This document shows, piece by piece, positions 35,131-47,061 of a stretch of 64,000 nucleotides of DNA. The notes beneath the pieces were generated by a model that did not search any database, had not been told where the DNA came from, and was given only the letters and a program-made list of their open reading frames with translations. Source of the DNA: Paramisgurnus dabryanus (lineage: Eukaryota; Chordata; Actinopteri; Cypriniformes; Cobitidae); assembly GCF_030506205.2 (NCBI RefSeq), contig NC_133340.1:32895293-32959292 (forward strand), written 5' to 3'. A program made the translations under genes and the position numbers. The stretch's first letter is position 1. The number at the start of each line of letters is the position of its first letter.

Positions 35131-35489
35131 TAGACGCACTGATGTATTTTAAGATATGTCAGTGCAAGTTGTTTTCAGTTTGAACAGCTCTTACATTTAT
35201 TTTAGTCTAGGACTAGTCTAATCCCTGTCTGGGAAACCACCCCTTAATGTTTTATTTGTGTAATAATTGTACATTTTTGTACAATTCACTTTAACAAATT
35301 CATGCAAATTAGCCACTTCGTAAAATATATGAATTCCTGTGAGATCAGATTGGTCTTGATTGCTTTAAAAAGTAGCGGCACACAGTTTGAAGTCTTGTTA
35401 AAAACTATGCAAAAGTTTTATACCTGGGGGTTTATTTATGTTCGTAATCTTAAATATAATCTATAGCAGTGTTGCTCAACCAGGGGCCT

Positions 35490-35696
35490 ACACTGAAAAA
35501 AATGATTTATTGAATTTAATCAATTTTTTAAAGGTAAGTGGTTGCAATCAATTTATTTAAGCTACATTTAAACGAAAGTTTTATATTTTGTTTTACGTTA
35601 CTAATCTTTTTTGTTTAAATGTAGCTTAAATAAATTGATTGCAACCACTTACCTTAAAAAATTTATTAAATTCAATAAATCATTTTTTTTTCAAAT
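35490..35696. mobile_element. Hairpin MITE with 8-base target duplication (207 bases)
   Basis: AGGGGCCT directly precedes (35482-35489) and follows (35697-35704) the element. AATGATTTATTGAATTTAAT, GGTAAGTGGTTGCAATCAAT and TTAAGCTACATTTAAAC are each mirrored on the right arm almost perfectly. It sits in GTTGCTCAACCAGGGGCC, which looks like the end of an older hAT copy. Confidence 0.88.
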
Positions 35697-36587
35697 AGGG
35701 GCCTCATGGCTGCTTAAAATTATTCAAAATTAGACAAAGAAAGCATTAAAATGAGCTAAAACAACTAAAAATCTAGATATTTCTTAAGTGTTTGATTAGT
35801 TTTGTAAAGAATACACATCTGTCAAGTTATGTCAAGCTCTAGTATATTTTTTGCTAGAAATTGTGAGTTGGGGGACTTAAAATATTTTTGTGGACATTAG
35901 GGCGGCCTTGAAGTGAACCCATCTATAGTAATCATTTTAGCAAGCAGCATTAAACATGCTCGGGTAGGTTTTTATGTTCATTTTGCAGTCAAATTTTTTG
36001 TTTCACTGTTTGTCTCAGGGATAATGGCCTTGCCACTTATTCATCTGTCCATTTAACTGTCTAATCCGCAGATGTTCTTTTTCATAAATTGACGTTATTG
36101 TGCTGTTTGTCATTGGTGGCAGCAGAAGTGTGTAGCGTTTGCTGTAAATCTGACTGGTATCCAGTCAAGCATTTTTGACGCTCTATTAAGCATGCAGGAT
36201 AAACATAAATAGACAGTAATGCAAAGGCAAAAAATTTCTCCTGAACATCAAAGGATAACAATGAGACATGTATTGGTGGGTGCACAGTTTGTGTTGTGTA
36301 TACTTCGGCCCAGGCCTTTGTAATTATCCTTGCTAAAGCATTTATTGTGCGTAGATAGACAGGCAGAAGTTGAGTTGAAAAGCCAGACACTGTGCATACT
36401 GAAGCACCAGAGTGAAGGTGTTTGGAAACACCTGGTGCTTCACACAGAGATCTGGTCTAACCATCATAAAGTCTGTCTGTTATTGCATGAAGATAAAGAA
36501 AAATCTGAAACAGACTAAATCTAGAAAACTGTGGCAATGTCTCCAAGAAGCTTTAAGAAACTAATCTATTTTTGATACACTATTGTT

Positions 36588-37320
36588 TAACTCATCATGC
36601 ATCATGCTAGCATCATGTTAGCTTCATGTTAATCATGCTTGCTTCATGCTAATTATGCTAGCTTCATGTTAATCATGGTAACTTCATGCTAGCTTCATGC
36701 TAATCATACTAGTATCATGCTAGCTTCATGCTAATCATGCTAACATCATGTTAACTTCATGTTAAATCTTACTAGCTTCATGCTAAATCATGCTAACTTA
36801 ATGTTAAACCATGCTAACATCATGCTAGCTTCATGGTAAATCATGCTAACTTCATGCTAAATCATGTTAACTTCATGTTAAATCTTACTAGCTTCATGTT
36901 AGCTTCATGCTAAATCATGTTAACATCATGTTAAATCATGATAGCTTTATGTTAAATCATGCTAGCCTCAATGCTGATCATGTTAGCTTCATGTAAAATC
37001 ATGCTAACATCATGCTAGCTTCATGCTAATCATGCTAGTATTATGCTAACTTCATGCTAAATCTTACTAGCTTCATGTTAAATCATGCAAGCTTCATGCT
37101 AAACCATGTTAACATCATGTTAAATCATGCTAGCTTCATGTAACATCATGATAATGTCAATGATAAATCATGTTAGCTTCATGGTAAATCATGCTAAATC
37201 ATGCTAGCTTCATGCTAAATCATGTTAGCTTCATGTTAAATCATGTTAACTCATGCTAGCTTCATATTTCATCATAACTTTTTTAAATCATGCTAGCTTC
37301 ACACTAAAACATGTCAACAA
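36588..37320 (+). repeat. Minisatellite of CATGCTAGCTT / CATGTTAA(AT)-type units
   Basis: About 730 bases of short units such as ATCATGCTAGCTTC, ATGTTAAATC and CATCATGTTAAC arranged in higher-order patterns with many variants. GCTAGC and CATG words recur dozens of times. Units vary between about 11 and 24 bases, so no single period holds. No long open frame. Confidence 0.92.
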
Positions 37321-38247
37321 CCAGGTAAACTACTAGACTAAATTTCTTTTACATTTCTGTCAATCAACTTTTTAGCATTTTCATGCACTGGTAATTCCTT
37401 GGGAATTGCATTTCTAGTTTAATTTTGTCATCATAGGGTTCCTGAATGCGGGTGCAATTTGAGACCATTTTTATTCAGTGCAAGCGTTTTTACAATCCAT
37501 TGCTCATGTGCGACCCGCACATTTGGATTTCTCTGTTTGCCTTTACAGAGATATGTGTATTTTCTATGAGGGGACGCGCCATTCCTAATATGCAGCATGA
37601 CGCGTCGTCACATCGCCATCAAACAGCGTATACAACATGTATATTTATCACAGACATTGCATCTTCATGCCGAAAGTTTGCTATTTGCATGCGTTTTAAA
37701 GTAAACTGTTTACTCGCAGCTACTCTTTTCCGTGGCGCGTACACCCGATGCACATGCAAAGACACAGCCTGTCATTCAGCGCATATACTTAACTTAACGT
37801 CATGTCTTAAAGCTACAGTAACCTAATTCATTTGTCAATAATATTAAAGAGAAAATCACTCTCTCTGATCATTACTGAAGAACTGATTTACTTTATAAGA
37901 ATGCATCTATAGCCTATTTAATTCATACACTGAAGACTAAAGCAATAGCAGGAAACTGAAGAATCTCTTAAACCTTAATGAAATGAAATCCAATTTCTAA
38001 TTCTATTCGAATTACTTCAAGACTTAAGTCTCCTCAAAAAAGCTCAAGATGTATTTAGTGCCAAAGGAGGTCACACTAAATACTGACTGATGCCTGAAGA
38101 AGATATTTTTTTATTTTTTTGTACATATTTCCTGTATTTTTTGTTTCAATCTTACAAAAAGTGAGAAATAAATATGAATGGACATTAAAACTTTGCTAAA
38201 AAATAAATTGGTGGTGGTGGCTGTTGCACAGTACTGTAGATAGCGAT

Positions 38248-38312
38248 AGATTGATTGATGGATGGATGGATGTGTATATTTCTATGCTTTGTGTGTGTGT
38301 GTGTGTGTAGTT
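38248..38312 (+). repeat. Short (GATG)n and (GT)n microsatellites
   Basis: ATTGATGGATGGATGGATG at about 38252 and a (GT)10-type run at about 38289-38309. Confidence 0.85.
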
Positions 38313-38989
38313 TACTGCGATAAGTGAAAGTAAACCCTTGATAATTGTTTTGATATTTACTCTGTCTCTCATCCTGTTGTTCTTTTTCATCTGTGGCAAA
38401 ATGTCAAAATCTGCATTTAAATTGAAGTCTTTTGTTTTTATTTGCATATTTCTGATTATTCAATTGCATCATCTCTCCTCCAGTCACACTTTCTTGCACC
38501 CTCACAGTCCCTCTGCTGATGCGCTCTCTTTTAGAAGATCACAGGGCACTGACACTAGATCAGCGGTCTGCAACCTCAGACACGCATGTAATTAGTAGGA
38601 CACTTACACGGCATGCTAAATTAATATTACTGATGTTGCATTTGTTATTTACAAACATTAGACCCCAATGTTAAAACGCACAACTTTACAGCAGAAATAA
38701 ATACGTTTACAACTGTTTACATTAAGTCCCTTAGATGCGTGATCGATCTACTATTGCTATTATCCTCTCGCTTACATTGTCATGCATTACATTGTCTCGC
38801 TTACATTGTCAAAAATATGGGAAAACATGAAATGCCGAATATGTTTGGGCAAAACGCACAGAACACGTTTATGGCAGTGGAGGGCATCTTTTTTGAATGT
38901 TTTTATTTATCATGGGCACTGAGTGTTATGGGTTTATCCACGCCTAAACCCTTGCGTTTGGGCCGCCTCCCGCGCCACCCGTTTTTGCA

Positions 38990-39420
38990 GGAGCACTCTG
39001 AGCTGAAAAGCACCAGATGTCAATCGCATTTTTCCATTGTGCAATCTAATGAGGGGAGAGGCTTGCTTTTTCATAATGGTGACAGAAGTCACAGTGGCTT
39101 GTAACATCCAGAGACTCGCTGTCTCCTGTGTGTTTGTGCACCTCTCACCCTGGATCAAAGTCAGAGCCAGCATCCTCTTTTAAAGTTTCTGCTATGTGTT
39201 TACAGCAAAAGAGCGCTCACACTTCAATATTTGATTGACAGGAAAGCTGCCTCGGTGGTTGCCAAGCAATATAAAAAGAGCACTGCTCTTTTCTGAAGTC
39301 ACTTAAATAAAGGCAGAGCTGTCCGCCTCGCGTTTTCAACAGGGGCAACCTTCCGATCTCTATCATGAAGCCAACATGGAATTGACTTAAACTGCAATTC
39401 ATCGAGTGTCTGCTAGAGAC
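38990..39420. promoter_or_regulatory. Candidate intronic conserved non-coding element
   Basis: Long repeat-free block with CAGATGTCAATCGCA, GTGCAATCTAATGAGG, TCATAATGGTGACAG and AATATTTGATTGACAGG (a PBX/MEIS-like TGATTGACAG word). Overlapping open frames on both strands lack domains. Untested. Confidence 0.3.
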
Positions 39421-39729
39421 TGGCTCCAAAAGGGAGTAAATCCCCTTAGACCCCCTTGTTAAAATGCAAACTTTACAGCAGAAATAGCCTGGTACAAAAA
39501 GTGATTTTGGTTTATATAGTACATTTTCCCCTTCGTGACAACTGTGAGGGATGTGAATTTTTTTGTAACTCATCCGTTTCAATTATATTAAGCTATAAAG
39601 TTCTGCGTAATTGAGGAAGTTGCAACTTGAGTGACGGGTGAACTGCCATTGCTGTTACGACCGTCGAGCTAGGCAGGCATGGTTTCAGGAACCAGTCACT
39701 TCAGCTTCACCCCTGTCCCGCCTCGTTAC

Positions 39730-40787
39730 TATTGTTGGGCGATATGGCCCATTTTGAGATTGTCCTATCATCAGCCTGTGAGATTGCAGATAGACGATAG
39801 TATCGGAGGGCGGGCAGTAGTTTGCTCATTTATTTATTTGTATATTTTTTTTTATGACAAGTCACTTGATTGGTGGACAAAAAAAGAAGCAAGGGCAACA
39901 CTGTCCACAATCTTCTTAAAACTGATGCCATACGTCCATCTGCGTCGTTAAGTCCAAGTGCTCTAAAGTTTCCTGTGTGCCATGGAGTGGGAACAACAAA
40001 CTTGCTGGTTTTATCCCTCTGTGCGCCTAACAACCTCTCTAGTCCAAGGAAATGTCAGAGCCGCGTGTATTACAAATTCAGGTGCTAGAAGGAATCCAAG
40101 CCGCGCGCAGACGTCCATGTGCGTGCAAGAAGGATTCTGTGCGCATTACAAACTATCTCGCGCAAAGTAAAGCCCACAAACCCTCTCATAGAAAGAAAAG
40201 CACGCTATGCGCCTGTTAATTTTAAACTATGATGATCATAATTAGTGCTGCAACGATTAATCGCGTGTCCCATTAAAAATGCCTGTCTAAAATCAATTCA
40301 AGAGTCGATTTTGAATCGATTTTGTGTTTCATGCACATCTTGTGCGTGTACTACAGTGTTTTGGTCAGTACGAAGTCTTTATTGATCTAAAATCATTTTG
40401 AGTCTGAGTCGTTTATAACGTGCATTTAAAAAGCAACACTCGTCAAAACAAAAACATTTAAAATAATATTTATTATCATGAAAATACCTGAAACAATTTG
40501 AAGAACAGCGATATAAATATCTTTATAAACATTTCCTGGAATAGGGTTTGTAATGCTACTTCTTCTGTGGCCGAAAGGGAGTTTCTGCATGAGAGCGCCC
40601 CCTGGCTTTGGGATGTGCCTGGATTTCACCGTAATATAGTAAAAATTCATTCATTGAGAAAATGGGCATTTGCACGATTAATCGTTACAGCCCTAATCAT
40701 AATAATAACTATTGCTAGCTATCGTCATGAAAGTCTGCTGTTAGCAATATGTCTGACGATTGTCTATCGTCTATTAGCGCAACCCTA
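39730..40787. mobile_element. hAT-type element carrying a nested hAT
   Basis: Starts TATTGTTGGGCGATATGGCC and ends GCGCAACCCTA, the inverse of a TAGGGTTG terminus. Flanks CTCGTTAC (39722-39729) and CTTGTTAC (40788-40795) match at 7 of 8. ATAGACGATAGTATCGG and its inverse GATTGTCTATCGTC near the ends are subterminal. Position 40243-40695 is a second, intact hAT inside it. Confidence 0.85.
40243..40695. mobile_element. Intact hAT MITE nested in 39730-40787 (453 bases)
   Basis: Termini TAGTGCTGCAACGATTAATC and, inverted, TAGGGCTGTAACGATTAATC. Exact 8-base duplication ATCATAAT on both sides (40235-40242 and 40696-40703). The 171-residue frame at 40498-41013 crosses its end and is not a gene. Confidence 0.93.
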
Positions 40788-41341
40788 CTTGTTACCCATT
40801 TTTTGTTATCCGCAAGTGATGCACAGTGACGCGATGCCAAGATGGCGATGGCAGACTCCGCCAACTATTGGCCTCAAAAAGCTCTTCACAAGCCTATGGG
40901 TGATGTCACGGACACTTCGTCCATATTTTTTACAGTCTATGGTTTTCACCCGTTTACTTTTTTATATAGATGGTATTTTTCATTTCCTAATAAACAAAGA
41001 GAACGTCAAATAAAAATAGAGATATTCACATGTCACCCAGAAGTGTTTAGTTACACAGACAAAAAAATAACAGGGAATGGCAGCTAGGCTGAATGATGCA
41101 AGGGTATTTAGTGTAGTGCTTGATGTGAAAATGGACGTAAATGACATACCGCGCTTGGCAGTCAACAGAAAACTGTTATTTAGCCATACAACATAAACTG
41201 TATGGGTGTTTAAACCTGTGTGGTTTGTGCAATAACTGTTTGGACCTTTAACATGTGCTTATTATTTTATTTACATGCAACATATTAGTCTTATGGATTG
41301 TATGCGACTGTGGTTTACATGTGTGTGTATATGTTTTATAG

Positions 41342-41632
41342 CGGCCATTCCCAAACTAGTGGTCCGTGAGGGTACTGCAGGTGGTCCGTGTAAAGGCAAA
41401 ATAAAATATAAAATAATATATTTTTTAAGAAAAATATATTTTTTTAAGAATAGGTTTTAAGAAACCTGTTGTACTGATGTGATGACCAGTTATAGTTTTA
41501 GTGCTAGTAAGCCTATTTAGAGGTGCAGATAAATTCAAGACTTTGTGTAGACATATTTTATTATGAGGTGGTCCGCGAAAATTCTTGATTACAAATAGTG
41601 GTCCACACACACAAAAAGTTTGAAAACCCCTG
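41342..41632. mobile_element. Short hAT-like MITE (291 bases)
   Basis: The ends are GGCCATTCCCAAACTAGTGG and CAAAAAGTTTGAAAACCCCT, an imperfect inverted pair, with GTGGTCC repeated four times inside. TTTTATAG (41334-41341) and CTTTATAG (41633-41640) form a 7-of-8 target duplication. Confidence 0.75.
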
Positions 41633-41689
41633 CTTTATAGCACCTCTGAACGATTTTCTTCACTGTTTTTTTTTTTTTTTTTTGTTATT

Positions 41690-42480
41690 TCTTGATGTGG
41701 TGACAGTAAAGGGTTTACTCATTCGTGCAGTGCTTGACACAACAAAAGGTCCATGACAGCCAGACCATTTTGAGGAGTGAAGGATTTGCATCGTAAAGAT
41801 CTTTGCAGATTAATCTTTGGCCATGATCTGCACACGGAAAGGAGCCATCGAGATAATTGAAGAAAAACTGGATCACTTCATCATGAAATTACGCTGAATA
41901 ATTCACCAAGAAAAGCTCTGTGCAAAAATGTCAAATTCAGATCTTAATGAGGTTATGGACAAAGTGGAAAGCCATCTGCTCTCATGCATCACCACTTCCA
42001 ATGACTGATCAAGAAATGGTCTGCACATCCTCAAAAAATGGTTTGATGGTTCCTTTGACAACATCTGTCATTTTCGAAACCAGAAGCAGCACAGCATTAA
42101 TATGCAGATTTATCAGCAAAAACACATTTATAGTCAAAAGTATGGAACCTTGTTCTTTGATGGACACATGGTTGTTTCATCTCTAATATAATGTCTGGAT
42201 ACCCATGACATGGGAATACAGCTGACTGTGTTGGGCAGATCTGCAAACAGTCATGCACTAAAGCCACAGCAGTGGAAAAACACAGACATTGCATCTTCAC
42301 ACGCTGGACATCATTAACAGATCAATTCAGCTGCCTCTGGAGAATTTCATTGGCTGCGCTGGCGGTCTTTGTGTGGAGCTTAAACTTACAGACTTTAACC
42401 TTAAGGTTACGGAGCTCAAAAGGAAACCGGGTCATGTTTAGTATTTGTAAAAATCCACACCGGATCTGTTGATACTGTAG
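41690..42480. promoter_or_regulatory. Candidate long intronic conserved non-coding element
   Basis: About 800 bases free of recognisable repeats. It is rich in TGCAGATTAATC, GATAATTGAAG, GAATAATTCACC, GCATTAATATGCAG and TTTATAGTCAAAAG words. Open frames on both strands are short and domain-free. Of the unexplained stretches in this intron it reads most like a developmental enhancer cluster. Conservation was not tested. Confidence 0.35.
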
Positions 42481-42549
42481 CAGCATTATATTATTAGTCT
42501 TGAAACATTTGTGGTCAGTGCCGTTTGCTATTGTTATTGCTGCTTTCAT

Positions 42550-43086
42550 TTAAAGGCGGAGTGCACAATGTTTGAAAAACGCTTTGGCAAAGGGAGTCGG
42601 GCCGATTACAAAAACACACTTGTAGCCAATCAGCAGTAAATGACAGAGAATGAAAAACCATTTTACCTTGTCTTTTTTTAAAATGGTAGTCTACCCACAT
42701 TCACGAACATACAAAAAGTGCTAAACATGCTAAACATCTCAGTCTCATAGAAATTCCTCTTTTAGAAATGTCAGCCAGAAAACGGCCCAATCTGAAAAAC
42801 TGATGCTTATGACATCACAGGCATCCCCCTGCCCCTCCACTTTAAAATAATTGGCTAAATTTTTTGAGTGGCAGCAAAGTCAGCCAATCAGTAATGAAAT
42901 TGCAAGTTAAGCCAGTAGGGGGAGCCAAAAAGGTGCAAAACCACTTGTTTATAATCCCCCACCCTAATAGAGCTATCTGAGAGAGATTTTTAGGAAGCTT
43001 CTAAGGCATTATAGACCCAAACAAAAAAAAAATTGTCTACAGAACAAGGATAAATACCCCGTTCAATCATTCTATGTCACCTTTAA
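42550..43086. mobile_element. TTAA-flanked element (537 bases)
   Basis: TTAAAGGCGGAGTGCACAAT at the left and ATTCTATGTCACCTTTAA at the right, with TTAA at both ends and a short TTAAAGGYG-type inverted terminus. Interior CCAATCAGCAGTAAATGACA is typical of a common cyprinid TTAA family. Confidence 0.7.
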
Positions 43087-43268
43087 AAATAGTTTATACA
43101 TTTCCTACTGTAACTATATAAAACATGTAATTATCATTAGAAATAGGTTGAAATAATACAATGTGTTTGCGTGGTTTATGAAAAAAAAACCATTATTGTC
43201 CACATACCGTAAATTTTTGTAGCTTCACTCCCTTTGAAACGCATAGATTTGAGAAGCACTGTGTCCCT

Positions 43269-43328
43269 GATTGGCCAGCTAATCTGTACGTTGTGATTGG
43301 CTAGCTAATCTGTACGTTGTGATTGGCC
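43269..43328 (+). repeat. 26-base tandem duplication
   Basis: GATTGGCCAGCTAATCTGTA is followed 26 bases later by GATTGGCTAGCTAATCTGTA, and a third GATTGGCC begins next. Each unit has an inverted CCAAT word. Confidence 0.85.
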
Positions 43329-43423
43329 TGAATCTGACATCAGCTGGAAAATGTGATTTTCCTTACCCATGTTTGAAAGATTTGCTCACAATGCAATACT
43401 AACAGGGGTTATCTTACAGGCTG

Positions 43424-44704
43424 CAGGGTTTCCCGCAGAAAATTTGTAAGTTAAGGTGGTAGGGTTGGGCGAGTGGGCGGGGCAGAGGGTGTGGCAATCA
43501 AAGGGGCAGGGCGTATCATGATGAAAATTAAAATATTTTTATTTAAAACACTCAAATAAAACTTAATTTTGAAGAAACTATGACAGAAAATGAACACATA
43601 CTATTATTAATGACTTAAATGTTTTTAACAGATACTTCTAATAGGAATAGCTGTGTGATGAAGTGAAACTAAAGGGTTAATAAACACAAACCAAAGCAGA
43701 TGTTGTAGAACATCAGGCGGACGATGATAGATGGCGCAAAAATGGTAAAAACTAATTATTTCCCACTATTAATTACATTATGTTAATTAGGGATGCACCG
43801 ATACCACTTTTTTGGAGTACGAGTACTTGCATTTCAGTACTTGCCGATACCGATACAGAGTACTTAATAAAAAAATATGATTTAAATTTACTGGTAACAG
43901 CTTTAGTCGTATAATTTAACAAAAAAACAAAGGACTAGTTTTCCAGTTTGTTGTAAACTCTGCTTCTTTGGACAACACGAGGCATTAACCCCTTACACGC
44001 TGCTCAAACTTAGACATTTCTCAGACCGTGGTATCGATCCCAGGTATCGGGGGACTTTAAGCGAGTACGAGTACTTAAGAAAATGTGGTATCGAGCCCGA
44101 TACCAGTATCAGTGCATCCCTAATGTTAATGGAGTATAACTACTGTAGCATGTAAATAATGCACATAAATAAAGTGAACAAGAGCGTTCAACATTTATAT
44201 CTTATCAACAGGCACGTGAAACCTAGCTAGCAGGTTGCCCAAACAACAAAATCACCAGCAAACTTAATTTAAATTTGCAAGAACTATAGACGAATACAAT
44301 AACAGGCTTAAATAAAACCAAAACATAAGTCCACTTACAGTTCTCACGGACACGCGTTTTATTATCTGGCTATCGTCCATACATGACGGACCACGTCTTT
44401 ATCTCATTTCAGCTGTGTGGCGCGTGTTCACGCTCGCGGTGTGAAGCGTGTCCGCGCTATTCTCAGATATTTTATCAACTGGCTAGTTATCCTCCAGACA
44501 GTGACGGTCCGGACCACGTCTTTCTTATTTCGGCCGTGTGGCGCGCGTCCCACCTCGCGGTGTGAAGCCCGTATGCGCTATACTCCGAAATGCACCTCAC
44601 GGCCTTTTGTGCAGCGAAATTTTTTTGGGACGATCTAGTTAAGGCGGGAGGGTTTCCAAGCTTAGGCGGACCGCCTGAACTGAAATGTGCTGCGGGAAAC
44701 ACTG
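43424..44704. mobile_element. hAT-like element (CAGGGTTTCCCGCAG ends) with nested hAT
   Basis: Termini CAGGGTTTCCCGCAG and, inverted, CAGTGTTTCCCGCAG. GGCTG flanks both sides (43419-43423 and 44705-44709), a possible 5-base duplication. The interior has a tandem pair around GGACCACGTCTTT...GGTGTGAAGC at 44388-44450 and 44512-44568. A separate hAT sits at 43788-44122. Confidence 0.75.
43788..44122. mobile_element. Intact hAT MITE nested in 43424-44704 (335 bases)
   Basis: Termini TAGGGATGCACCGATACCA and, inverted, TAGGGATGCACTGATACTGG. Exact 8-base duplication ATGTTAAT at 43780-43787 and 44123-44130. Subterminal GAGTACGAGTACTT is mirrored. Confidence 0.95.
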
Positions 44705-45849
44705 GGCTGAGTGCAAAGCAGGAGGAGTTATGATAATGTTGGTCTTCTCTACATCACCAATCCCAGGATGTAAACTGTTGCCTAGTTTGTTGTAGTCCAA
44801 GAAAAGTGGTTCAGCTTCACGTTTTTGTTATGATATTTCTGTAATTAAATGTGTAATATTTTCTTTCATTTAGATTAAGATGACTGCATTACAGTAGGTC
44901 ATATCCATGTTTGTACAGTAGGTCATCCTCATTTGTACATTACATCCTCTTTTTTTGCTGCATTTTGTTGTAACAAATATGTTTTAAAAAGTTATTCATG
45001 TTCAATGCTCTCTGGAAAGTTTGGGAGAATAAGACATTTTTTCCATTATAGATTTTTTACAAACCGCTACGATTTTGTTCAAACTGCGCGTTGAAAAAAG
45101 TTATTCTTATTTTGACTTAATATCAAAATTATGTCATGCTTTGTATGTGTCTTCCCCCAGTTCAGGGCACCATAATGTTTGGGGCACATCAATAATATGT
45201 TATTTTAAAGAGGTCTCCTTTTGTTTTTAGTATCTTCGGCATAGCGTTCTCTGCATGCTGCGAGGTCTCTAGATCTTTTGCATCTGTTTTAATGACATCA
45301 TAGATCGTTTCCCCTAAACACATCTGTTGTTTTTCTAACAAGCTGCCGCACACAAATCAAAACAGCAGTGTTTTGTTTAAAGCACTTTTTGAAAAGCCTC
45401 TTGAAATCTAATTTACAGCCAAATGCAAGATGTTCAACTCGGGTCACATGTATTATATATAAAAATCTGTCTACAAGTCCTTGTTTTTACAATTTTTTGG
45501 GACATTTAGGCTGCTATTTAATCTGTCTGAATTTCATTACATTATATAGCAAAATATCAAACAAACAATTTGCAAACTAATTTTACTTTTCTGCAGTCGT
45601 GCAGCCCTGAATCGTTACCTTTACTCTGAGCAGTGTTTTATCAGTTATATTCTTTTGCATACTTGGTTTGATATTTTATGTCATGTCGTTTAGTTGAAAC
45701 GAAACAACTAGTCTAGTTGTATTCTGTTAAAAATGAGAAATATTCAGTGTGTTGTTTACTAGCTAATGCACCCTTTGGTCTGCACTGTTGTGAGAGTCTC
45801 TGTTTGTGTGCGTTATCATGTCATGGGTATGTTAAAAAACCATTTGCTG

Positions 45850-46080
45850 TTAGTAAGGAGCAGTTGGCTAATTATACATCTGCTTAATCAGTAGATAAAG
45901 CTAATTAAACAGCCAATTACAGCTCTTCACACACCTCCGGCTCGCACTCAATGCAATGACAGCTTCCCGTTTCCTCTCTTTAAGCCCGGCAGGGAGCTCT
46001 CATGCCAACAGACGATTCAAAGATGCAAGGAAATGAAATTTTGTTTGTTTGTATTTTCATTCTTGGCATCACGCACCAAG
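45850..46080. promoter_or_regulatory. Candidate intronic conserved non-coding element
   Basis: Dense homeodomain words in repeat-free DNA: GGCTAATTATACATC, GCTTAATCAGTAG, AAAGCTAATTAAACAGC and GCCAATTACAGC within 70 bases. Then a pyrimidine-rich block and ATGCAAGGAAATGAAAT. This is a classic enhancer-like cluster; conservation not tested. Confidence 0.35.
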
Positions 46081-46730
46081 TAGTGCTTCAATGCATTTAT
46101 ATAAAGGAATGATACTGTGCTCTATAACTATTGTGAATTGTGAACTAAATATTGTGAGTTTTTTTCTGATTCACTAAAGCGAGTCATTTGTTTTTAAATG
46201 TGGACTACACTGGTTGCTTTATATTATAATTGTTTTTTGTTTTGTGACAAAGATTATATATTGAAATGGACTTCCGTAGGTGCAGCCAAAAAATCGCTTC
46301 TGCAAGCTTTGAATGAAATGTCAGATTCGACTTTGAATTTCTTTGCTCTGACTGCATTTATACTTCTTCAACCTTTTGATGATCCATAGACATGCATATG
46401 ATGCTAATTGAAGTGTGCACGATTTTTTGTCATTGTTATTGATATTGTGGTAATGTATGATGCTGTAGTCCCAAATCTGTCACGCTGTCTTCCCATGGAG
46501 CCGTGCTTTTGATTGATTGTTTCAGCAGGAATGCAAATTAGGTAAATTCTTGTGAGACCAGTTTCTGTTTTCTTGGCTATGTTTTTTAGGGTCTGGTGTT
46601 GTTTTTTGCCTCCTCTCTGGGTTTGTCAGGAGATAAAGGCTGTAACAGTGTAAATCCCTGGAGGCTGAGTCATTACAGATGTCACTCCATATATCCACCT
46701 TGAGCAAACTCCAGGCCAGCATGTTTCTCC

Positions 46731-46732
<2 letters not shown>

Positions 46733-46764
<32 letters not shown>

Positions 46765-46772
46765 AAGAGAGA
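46733..46772. repeat. (GT)n-(GA)n microsatellite
   Basis: A (GT)n run from about 46730 to 46750 changes to GAGAGA/GAAAGAGA up to about 46774. Confidence 0.9.
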
Positions 46773-46798
46773 GATGTTTACATTTGCACACACACAAT

Positions 46799-46955
46799 GT
46801 GACACTGAACCACAAAACCAAAATATTTGGCCAAAAAACAATTATCTGAAAATCTGCAATCTGAGGGTGCAAAAAAAAATCGTAATACTGAGTTGGCTAT
46901 TGCTACAAATATACCCGTGCTACTTTTTTGGCTGGTTTTGTGGTCCAGGGTCACT
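46799..46955. mobile_element. Short copy of the GTGACCCTGGACCACAAAACCA repeat
   Basis: GTGACACTGAACCACAAAAC at the left and GGTTTTGTGGTCCAGGGTCA at the right are inverted ends. Same family as the two copies at 62568-62918 and 63021-63432. Confidence 0.8.
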
Positions 46956-47061
46956 AATAAATAACATTTAGTTTTAATAGAACAATTGAAATACATTTTT
47001 CACTCTGATGCAGCTGTGCCATTAATAAATCATATTTAACACACATTATTTGCATGTGTAC

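Noticed and set aside
36588..37320. CRISPR-like alternation of repeats
   Set aside because: Units are short, overlapping and variable with no unique spacers, in a vertebrate intron; it is a minisatellite.
37446..37826. 126-residue frame
   Set aside because: AT-rich, repeat-like surroundings, with a segment shared in style with 1900-2020; no domain, no splice context.
40498..41013. 171-residue frame, one of the longest in the window
   Set aside because: Starts in the nested hAT, crosses its end and the outer hAT's end, and contains no recognisable domain.
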